This document shows, piece after piece, positions 7,430-14,300 of a stretch of 16,633 nucleotides of DNA. The DNA is from a bacterium (GTDB lineage: Bacteria > Electryoneota > Electryoneia > Electryoneales > Electryoneaceae): assembly GCA_014729955.1 (NCBI GenBank), contig WJJA01000553.1, positions 1-16,633 on the forward strand, in the 5' to 3' direction. Every line of letters starts with the position of its first letter. The stretch's first letter is position 1. Below the pieces are notes generated by a model. The model did not search any database. It was not told the DNA's origin and saw nothing but the letters and a program-made list of their open reading frames with translations. Position numbers and translations under genes: made by a program.

Positions 7430-7558
7430 CCCGGATATTTCACGAGTTCAAACTGCGTCAGATGTGAGGCGCGAAGAATGAAGCTGTATTGCCATACCGC
7501 GAATCCTTCGCAACAGAGCAGATGACGCAGTTGGGACCGCCCGAAGAGGGAATGAATA
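7430..7558 (+). mobile_element. Partial inverted copy of the 255-bp element
   Basis: Starts with the terminal repeat CCCGGATATTTCACGA, preceded by CTAG (7426-7429), and aligns without gaps to the reverse complement of 4963-5091, with 15 differences over 129 bases by hand count. No matching far terminus is found downstream, so the copy is truncated on its right. It begins 29 bases after the citF stop and lies directly before a gene that has lost its 5' end. Nested inverted repeats occur within it: AACTGCGTCA (7451-7460) with TGACGCAGTT (7523-7532), and GCGAAG (7471-7476) with CTTCGC (7506-7511). Confidence 0.8.
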
Positions 7559-7608
7559 GCTGAGTTTGCCCTGGAATCATTCTGTGCCGGAGCAAAACTA
7601 TATAGCGT

Positions 7609-8291
7609 GATATTATCCTCGAGACCGCGCTGGGGTACCCGTACCGCGGCGGAGATCGGGAACCCGACAGTTTCGATATGCCGGTGGGACGAGTGGTGTC
7701 GGCATCGCTGGACGAATCGAAGAGCGCGATCGTCTTCAATTTCGAAGTTCTGCAGTCAAAGCCCGGGGAGTACTATGTTCTCGATACATGGGGCGCGTTT
7801 GTAGTATCGGCGCCTGGAGCGAACAAAACCAGGCTGATTGTACGAACACACGGCGGTTCGGTCACGAGTTGGGTGGACCGGATCGCCGAAAACATCGGGA
7901 TGACCGGGCATTATGTCATGGAACGGCGCGTATGCTGATCGGAATGAAGCAATATACAGAAAACGCGCCTCCATTGAGGATGATGCAGCGCAACGACATG
8001 CTGTGGTTTGCGGGGGTCGTTCTGTCGGCCGTTGCGATCGTTTTGTGCCTTGTCTTTGTGAATCATGCCTGGTTCGAATGGGTCACTGTTCTGTTCGGTC
8101 TGATGTGGTTGCTGGACCTGCTCGTATTCGAACCGGTCCCGGACTATGGAATCGTGCTGTTGCTGCTTGTCGGGGGCACGTTTACCGTTCGAAGGTTTTC
8201 GTCCCGTTCAGAGATCCGTCAAGTTCGCCGGCAAGCAGCTGAAGTTCCCGGCAGGACGAGACCACCTGCAGCAGGACCAGGCACTTCATGA
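7609..8291 (+). pseudogene. Truncated, frameshifted SRPBCC-like protein with membrane tail
   Basis: From 7609 a frame without a start codon reads D-I-I-L-E-T-A-L-G-Y-P-Y-R-G-G-D and continues through FNFEVLQSKPGEYYVLDTWG and TRLIVRTHGGSVTSW to HYVMERR, then hits TGA at 7936. The final segment resembles the end of a SRPBCC (polyketide cyclase/START-like) ligand-binding domain, where MERRMLxGIK-type endings are usual. The +2 frame continues exactly there as MLIGMKQYTENAP (from ATG 7932) followed by three hydrophobic helices (MLWFAGVVLSAVAIVLCLVF, VTVLFGLMWLLDLLVF, YGIVLLLLVGGTFTV) to the stop at 8291. I read this as one gene with a frameshift near 7930 and a lost 5' end; a stop at 7603-7605 closes the frame upstream. 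SRPBCC domains with C-terminal membrane helices are known. Alternatively 7932-8291 is an independent 119-aa membrane protein. Confidence 0.55.
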
Positions 8292-8306
8292 ATCCGTCCC
8301 TTCAGA

Positions 8307-8322
8307 TTGACTCTTCAGTCAA
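8307..8322. repeat. Short perfect inverted repeat
   Basis: TTGACT (8307-8312) faces AGTCAA (8317-8322) around CTTC, shortly after the stop at 8291. It lacks a T tract, so it is a weak terminator or an operator-like site at most. Confidence 0.3.
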
Positions 8323-8350
8323 CCTATAGAAGGACGAGACACGTGTGTTA

Positions 8351-8376
8351 AATTCGTAATTGTCAATTCTTAATTG
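8351..8376. repeat. AT-rich palindromic stretch
   Basis: A run built from AATT units (AATTCGTAATT, then CAATT-CTT-AATTG at 8364-8376) just before the Mut7-C gene, sharply AT-rich against its surroundings. It may contribute promoter or operator function, but no boxes with proper spacing are clear. Confidence 0.3.
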
Positions 8377-8385
8377 AAAAAGCCC

Positions 8386-9147
8386 ATGGCTTACTCCGTC
8401 ATATTCCGTTTTTACGGTCACCTCAACGATCTTGTGCCGGAACCGTTCCGTGCAAGGGCACACCGGATCGACATCAAGGCGCGTCGTTCGGTCAAGGACG
8501 CTGTCGAGGGCTTCGGTATCCCTCATGTGGAAGTCGCACGGCTTCGGGTGAACGGCGAAGATGTCGGCTGGGAACGAGTCCTGGAGCGAGATGAGCGTGT
8601 TGATGTCTACCCGCCGAGTCTGTCGCTGGTGCCCGAAGACGGCGCGACTCTGTGGACCCGGCCGCCGGAGCCGGTTTTGTTCGTGGCGGATGTACACCTC
8701 GGACGTCTGGCGCATTACCTGCGCATGCTGGGCTTCGACACGGTCTACGAAACCCCCGATCCCGGCGATCCGCAGTTGCTGGCAACGGCGCTGAAAGAGG
8801 ACCGTGTTCTGCTCAGTCAGGACCGTCACTTGCTGATGCACGGTTCCCTGCAGCACGGTTGCCTGCTTCGTTCACGAGATCCGATCGAGCAGATGAAGGA
8901 GTTGATCGCACGTTACGGTCTGGCACGCACGGCTCGTCCGTTTTCCCGCTGCATGGAATGCAATACAGTGCTGACGAAGCCGGAACCGACCCTGTTGGAT
9001 CAGCTGCCGGACAAGGTACAGGAGCGTTATCGCAATAAACCCGAGGCGTTACGTTACTGTCCGACCTGCGCTCGAGCGTATTGGCCGGGCAGTCACTGGG
9101 ACAGGATGATCGGCTATCTCCGGGAGTGGGGAGTGGCGCTGTCCTGA
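8386..9147 (+). CDS. Mut7-C ubiquitin-like/RNase domain protein
   Basis: A 253-aa cytoplasmic protein with two parts. Residues about 1-80 form a ThiS/MoaD-like ubiquitin-fold domain (Mut7-C ub; RFYGHLNDLVPEPFR, then RVNGEDVGWERVLERDERVDVYPP). Residues about 95-245 form the Mut7-C PIN-like RNase domain (DUF82), with candidate metal-binding aspartates in FVADVHLGRLAHYLRMLGFD and LLSQDRHLL. It ends in a zinc ribbon with Cys189/Cys192 (CMEC) and Cys225/Cys228 (CPTC). This two-domain arrangement is a recognised family; RNase activity is predicted from the fold. The ATG at 8386 is preferred to a TTG at 8374, as the ubiquitin-like fold starts immediately; the ribosome-binding site is weak either way. 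It appears monocistronic. Confidence 0.88.
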   Translation: MAYSVIFRFYGHLNDLVPEPFRARAHRIDIKARRSVKDAVEGFGIPHVEVARLRVNGEDVGWERVLERDERVDVYPPSLSLVPEDGATLWTRPPEPVLFVADVHLGRLAHYLRMLGFDTVYETPDPGDPQLLATALKEDRVLLSQDRHLLMHGSLQHGCLLRSRDPIEQMKELIARYGLARTARPFSRCMECNTVLTKPEPTLLDQLPDKVQERYRNKPEALRYCPTCARAYWPGSHWDRMIGYLREWGVALS

Positions 9148-9276
9148 AGAAGGGCCTATCTTTGTTCGTTCAGGTGGAATGAGGATTGCCCCCTGTGAAC
9201 CCTGTTGTCGAAGGCTTTTTCCCGGTTGGATAGGGGAAGAAAAGGCCGCGTTTTTCGGCGATGGAGGGTCTCCCGC

Positions 9277-9305
9277 TTGCGCCGGTAGGGACGTGCGTCT
9301 ATATT
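9277..9305 (+). promoter_or_regulatory. Sigma70-like promoter of the pre-icd RNA unit
   Basis: TTGCGC (9277-9282) and TATATT (9300-9305) are separated by exactly 17 bases. The -10 matches the consensus at five of six positions and the -35 at three. The predicted start near 9311-9313 coincides with the beginning of the first stem of the structured region downstream. Confidence 0.5.
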
Positions 9306-9310
9306 AGAGT

Positions 9311-9548
9311 GTAAGCGGTATGACCAAAGGGGATTCAAAGACGTTGAGCCGGAAGAACAAAGGCAACGTCCTTACCGCAACGGATGGATGAATGCTGCAA
9401 CGAAACGGGCAACGAGTTGGATTGAAAGCGTGGGACACGCGTATCAATCCGTCCGAAAAGGTGGAAATCCCGTCGGTCGATACCGATGGATAAGGTGAAA
9501 CCCTTCACGGCGCCGGGCTTCAACCACCGGTCTCGGGAAGGGTTTTTC
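9311..9548 (+). ncRNA. Candidate structured RNA or leader upstream of icd
   Basis: No protein-like frame exists here, but inverted repeats are packed end to end. GCGGTA (9315-9320) pairs with TACCGC (9373-9378), enclosing GACGTTG (9340-9346) with CAACGTC (9364-9370). GGATTGA (9419-9425) pairs with TCAATCC (9444-9450), enclosing GCGTG/CACGC with a GGA loop (9428-9440). CGTCGGT (9471-9477) pairs with ACCGATG (9482-9488). A terminator hairpin follows at 9498-9547. CGGATGGAT (9381-9389) could instead pair with ATCCGTCCG (9447-9455), which excludes the 9419-9450 stem and offers a switch-like alternative. A promoter sits just upstream. It matches no RNA family I recognise. It could be an independent small RNA or an attenuated leader of icd, 142 bases further on. 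Confidence 0.55.
9498..9547 (+). terminator. Terminator/attenuator upstream of icd
   Basis: AAACCCTTC (9498-9506) pairs with GAAGGGTTT (9537-9545) around a GC-rich interior that contains a further CCGG/CCGG pairing. The stem runs into TTTTT (9543-9547). Located after the structured region and 143 bases before icd. Confidence 0.6.
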
Positions 9549-9690
9549 ATCGCCTGCCGATTGCTTTTGCATTCCTGCCGAACGCGGTTTCAACCATGTG
9601 CGTGGGTTCACAAAGCTCCCGGGACGCAATCCTGATGACCCGACAACGACATGAACGTACGATTGCATAACTACCAGGGAGAAGAGGACC

Positions 9691-11010
9691 ATGGCGAAGT
9701 TCGACAAAATTCAAATTCCTTCCGCCGGTGAAGCGATTCAGGTCGTCGACGGCCGTTTGCAGGTGCCGGACGAGGTGATTTTGCCGTTCATCGAAGGCGA
9801 CGGAATTGGGCGTGACATTTGGAAGGCTTCCAGCCGCGTCTTCGACGCCGCGGTCGAGAAGGCATACGGCGGCAAGCGCAAGGTGCACTGGATGGAAGTG
9901 TACGCCGGTGAAAAGGCCGTTCACGTGTACGGCGACGACACCTGGATGCCGCAGGAAACCTTCGACGCGATCCGTGAATACATCGTTGCGATCAAGGGAC
10001 CGTTGACCACGCCGGTGGGCGGCGGGTTCCGCAGCCTGAACGTGACCCTGCGCCAGGTTTTGAACCTGTACGCGTGCGTGCGGCCGGTGAAGTATTACCA
10101 GGGTGTGCCGAGTCCGTCGAAGCGCGCGGACCGTGTTGATATGATCATCTTCCGTGAAAACACCGAAGATGTTTACTCCGGCGTCGAGTTCCCTTCGATG
10201 TCCGACGAGGCCAAGCGCCTGATCAAGCTGCTGCGTGAAGAGTACGGCAAGACCCAGATCCGCGAAGATGCCGGCATCGGCATCAAGCCGATCAGCCCGA
10301 CTGGTACGAAGCAGCTTGCGCGCAAGGCGATCCAGTGGGCGGTCGACAACAACCTGCCGAGCGTGACCTTCATGCACAAGGGCAACATCATGAAGTTCAC
10401 CGAAGGCGCGTTCAAGGACTGGGGCTACGAGCTGGCGGTGGACGAATTCCGCGACCACATCATCACGGAAGCGGAACTGTGGGACGAAACCCGTGCGGAA
10501 GACGGCGTCACGCCGATTTCCAAGCCGGGCATGTTCGCGGAACTGCGCGGCGGCAAGCCGGCAGGCGACCCGAACGGCCGTATCGTGGTCAAGGACCGTA
10601 TCGCCGACAGCATGTTCCAGCAGATCCAGACGCGGCCGGACGAATACTCGGTCGTGGTGACGCCGAACCTGAACGGCGACTACATTTCGGACGCCGGCGC
10701 GGCGTTGGTCGGCGGGTTGGGCCTGGCGGCGGGCGCGAACATCGGCGACTATATCGGTCTGTTCGAAGCGACACACGGCACCGCGCCGAAGTACGCGGAT
10801 AAGGACGTGATCAACCCGTCCTCCGTGATGCTGTCCGGCAAGATGATGTTCGACTACATGGGCTGGACGGAAGCGGCGGACCTGGTTGAACAGGGCATTC
10901 AGAAGACGATCGTGCAGAAGCGTGTGACGTACGACCTGGAACGTCTGATGGAAGGCGCGACCAAGCTGAAGACGTCGGAATATGCGTCCGCGATCATCGA
11001 AAACATGTGA
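9691..11010 (+). CDS. icd: NADP-dependent isocitrate dehydrogenase
   Basis: A 439-aa cytoplasmic TCA-cycle enzyme that oxidatively decarboxylates isocitrate to 2-oxoglutarate. It aligns by eye with the E. coli-type homodimeric enzyme: PFIEGDGIG near the N-terminus, PLTTPVGGGFRSLNVTLRQ with the substrate-binding serine at residue 115 (E. coli Ser113), RENTEDVYSGVEF, FMHKGNIMKFTEGAF, and the signature NLNGDYISDAGAALVGGLG. NADP-specificity residues are kept: Lys367 and Tyr368 (APKY), Ile374 in place of Val351, Tyr414 and Arg418 (TYDLER). It is about 23 residues longer than the E. coli protein. The ATG has GAGAAGAGG just upstream. Ser115 is the residue phosphorylated by AceK in enterics; no kinase gene is nearby. 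A structured leader with a terminator precedes it and may regulate it. Confidence 0.95.
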   Translation: MAKFDKIQIPSAGEAIQVVDGRLQVPDEVILPFIEGDGIGRDIWKASSRVFDAAVEKAYGGKRKVHWMEVYAGEKAVHVYGDDTWMPQETFDAIREYIVAIKGPLTTPVGGGFRSLNVTLRQVLNLYACVRPVKYYQGVPSPSKRADRVDMIIFRENTEDVYSGVEFPSMSDEAKRLIKLLREEYGKTQIREDAGIGIKPISPTGTKQLARKAIQWAVDNNLPSVTFMHKGNIMKFTEGAFKDWGYELAVDEFRDHIITEAELWDETRAEDGVTPISKPGMFAELRGGKPAGDPNGRIVVKDRIADSMFQQIQTRPDEYSVVVTPNLNGDYISDAGAALVGGLGLAAGANIGDYIGLFEATHGTAPKYADKDVINPSSVMLSGKMMFDYMGWTEAADLVEQGIQKTIVQKRVTYDLERLMEGATKLKTSEYASAIIENM

Positions 11011-11398
11011 TGACATGGCGTTGATTGACGGCTGCCGTGCCGGATCTTGCGGGTAGGGAGGACCATCGAGGTGCGAACGGCGGCCGATGCAACAATGCGT
11101 GGATGATCGCATGTACAATCGCTGATTGCACTATATGTCGTCTGTATTTCATTGATAGATCGTTTGCATATTGTTTGCTCCGCGCTTGCTTTGCTAACAC
11201 GCGGGGCTGTAGCTTACAAGCCAAGTTGACGGGTTTGCGAAAATCGGCAGGGTTTCTTTGCGCGTCCGGCCGCCGGCGGTAAAATGACGCCGGAACGATA
11301 CCGACGCGGAAAGGCCGCTGCAGGTCAGGCGGCGGTTTTTTCGAATCCGATCCATGAGGGGCGAGTTTTCAGACTGCTCGATGTTGATGGAGGTTCCT
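11011..11398. other. Intergenic region rich in inverted repeats before the receptor gene
   Basis: No convincing gene. The right half carries GGCT-GTA/TAC-AGCC near 11208-11225, CCGGCG (11273-11278) facing CGCCGG (11288-11293), CGGTA (11277-11281) facing TACCG (11299-11303), and a terminator at 11314-11341. These could form a folded leader of the receptor mRNA. The left part (11120-11200) is AT-richer and is the likely promoter zone, but no clean -35/-10 pair is visible. No riboswitch consensus I know matches. Confidence 0.4.
11314..11341 (+). terminator. Terminator-like hairpin in the receptor leader
   Basis: GCCGC (11314-11318) pairs with GCGGC (11329-11333), followed by GG and six T residues (11336-11341). 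It sits 58 bases before the receptor start, too far from icd to be a standard icd terminator (over 300 bases), so a leader attenuator or the end of a small RNA is plausible. Confidence 0.5.
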
Positions 11399-14300
11399 AT
11401 GCGTGTAAATCGCGTAGGAGTGTGGTCAGTGCTCACGGTCACACTCTTGATGTTATCCCTCTTCTTACTGCCGACCTCAGCGTTTGCTCAGACGGGTAAA
11501 CTCCGTGGTGTGGTGCTGGACGCGACAACGGACGATCCCGTGGTCGGCGCCAATGTGGTACTTGTCGGATCCAAGCGCGGGGCTGCCTCGGACCTGGACG
11601 GCAACTTTACGATCGTTGCAATTCAGCCCGGCAAGTACACCGTCCGCGCCAGCGCTGTCGGCTATGCGACGTACGAACTGACCGATGTCGAAATCAACAT
11701 CGATGTCACGACGACGGTCGAGATTAAGTTGCAGCCGAGCGTGGTTGAAGGAGAGGTCGTTACGGTTATCTTCGAAAAACCGGAAGTTGAACTGGGTGTG
11801 ACCTCGAAAGTGACGCGTGTGACCAGCGAAGACCTCTCGATGATGGCGTCCGACGATGTGTCGGAAATGATCGCCACCATGCCCGGGATCAAGCTGGACG
11901 AGGAGGGCCGGATTCACATCCGGGGCGGCCGTGAAACGGAAGCACGTTTCATGGTGGACGGCATCGACAGCCGCGACCCGATCACCGGTGAAATCCTCCC
12001 GATCAACCTCAGCGCGATGAACGTGCAGGAGATCCAGATTCTCACCGGCGGCATGTCGGCGGAATACGGGCAGGCCATGTCCGGGTTGGTGCAGATCACC
12101 ACACCGGAAGGCGCACCCGACCAGTACAACGGGATCTTCGAGTGGGCGACGGACTCGCCGTCCGGCGACTATTCCTTCGGCCAGGACAAAGTGGACGCTT
12201 CCTTCGGCGGTCCGATTCCCTTTACAGGAAGCCTGCTGCCGAACCCGATCACGTTCTACCTGACCGGCAACATGGACATCACGGACACCTACACTCCGCT
12301 GGGCGTATCCTACGATGCGCAGGACTACGTGGGGTTGGGTGTCGATCTGCCGCGCCGCCAGTACAACGACTGGTCCGGGAGCCTGAAGCTGGCGTATACC
12401 TTCGGGCAGGGCAACCGACTTTCGGCGTACTTCCAGGAAAGGCGCCGTGTCTACGACCTGTACCCGAACGGCACCGGCACAGTCTCCGGGAACTACGCCT
12501 ACGACTACCTCTACAACCTGGATCGTCGTCCGATCGCCGAAGATCGCCGCAGCTCATGGAACATCGATTTTTCCAAGCCCTTCAGCGACAAGAGCCTGCT
12601 GACCGTCGAATTCGGTCGTCAGATGCTGCATGCGTCTGTCAAGCCCGGCGGCAAAGATCCGGACCAGTTTACTCTCGTTACGGAAATTGAAGAGGGCGCT
12701 GCGTCCGGGACGGACGTGAACGAAAACGGCCGTTGGGACCAGGATGCGGACGGCGACGGCGTGATCCACAGCGATCTTGACGAGCTCGGGATTGACGTGG
12801 ACGGCAACGGCTTCCTTGACGGCTATGTGGATGCGAACAACAACGGCATTTACGACGGCAACGGCGAGGGGTATGAAGACCTGAACCAGAACGGCCGCTG
12901 GGATGCCGGCGAAGACTTTATCGATATCAACGGCAACGGCGTGTATGACTTCGCCGAACCGTGGACCGACCGTTCCGATCCCGTCACCGGCGTGAACAAC
13001 GAAGGTGTCTGGGATCCGTGGGATGAGTATACCGATCTGAACGGCAACGGTCGCTGGGATCCGGCAGAGCCGCAAACCGCTGAACAGGACCTGAACGGCA
13101 ACGGTCGCTGGGACGGCGAACGGTTCCAGGATGCGAACGGCAACGGCGCCTTTGACCGCTGGGAACCGTTTGAAGATCTTAACGGCAACGGCGTGTGGGA
13201 CCAGGGCGAACCCTTTACCGACCTGAACGGCAACGGCCGGCAGGATGACGGTGAAGGTTACGACGACGCCAACGGCAACGGCGTGATGGACCAGCGCGAC
13301 CTGATCGACAACGAAACTGAAGATCGTCCGGAACCGTGGTGGGATGGCGACCTGTGGTTCGATACGGGTGAACCGTTCATCGACCTGCCCGATCCGATCA
13401 CAGGCGAGTACAACGGTTCCTGGGACGAAGGCGAACCCTTCTGGGATCTCCCGACCTCCAACACCACCGCATTCAACCAGCTCGAGCGTCTCTTCGGCCT
13501 GGGCGGCGGCCTTGGTACACCGACCCTGAACGGGAAGTACGATCCGCCGAACGGGTTCTTCGATGAATACGAACTGTTCACCTTCTACACCAACGACCGC
13601 GATATGCCGGTCGGCTATACCTGGAACCTGGAACGTCACGGCGCCGAGTGGGTGTATTCCGATTACCTGCAGTGGGACGACCTGCACAGCACATGGACCA
13701 ATCGCACCCTGCATGACGAAGAAAACCCGGAATTCAACCCGCCCAACTTCTCCTATGATGAAGGCGAAGAGAAGTACATCGACTACAACGGCAACGGTGA
13801 ATGGAACAACATCGACCTGTTCCTGAACCCGGGAGTGTGGGACAATGCAGCGGTCTGGCAGGTGCGTGAGACGGAAGAGTACACGTTCCGTACATCCTTC
13901 CAGTCCCAGGTACATGAAAACCACGAATTCAAGACCGGTGTCGAGCTGAAGCGCTACTACATGGAACAGCAGGAAATTCAGGGTCCGGACCAGTTGTATG
14001 AAGGTGAAGCGCTGGTGGATCCGAGCGAGCCGTTCCCGGAGCGCGGTTCGGTGCGTGACTTCTGGGACTACGCTCCCTGGGAAGGCGCGGTCTATCTGCA
14101 GGACAAGATGGAGTTCGAAGGCTTGATCGTGCAGGCCGGTCTTCGTATGGACTTTGTCGTTCACGATCAGGAAGTGGTGGACGAATCCAAACGCCGTGCC
14201 GAACGCGACGAACCGGGCGCTGTCGAAGCCGAACGGTGGAATTACCAGGTCGCCCCGCGTCTCGGTATCAGCCACCCGATCACATCCAAATCCAAGCTGT

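Noticed and set aside
7603..7618. Possible second terminus of the partial element copy (GCGTGATATTATCC)
   Set aside because: Only loosely similar to the CGTGAAATATTCGGG end, and no CTAG duplication follows.
9311..9548. Match to known RNAs such as c-di-GMP, cobalamin or TPP riboswitches, 6S, SRP, tmRNA or RNase P
   Set aside because: None of their conserved cores is visible, and the 5' and 3' ends do not pair as in 6S or SRP RNA.
9547..11118. A 523-codon open frame on the minus strand
   Set aside because: It lies antisense over the whole icd gene, which is unmistakable; the reverse frame is a by-product of biased codon use and its product has no family features.
12706..13845. CRISPR-like or intergenic tandem array
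   Set aside because: The repeats are in frame within one long coding sequence and encode acidic calcium-type loops of variable length; no regular repeat-spacer pattern exists.
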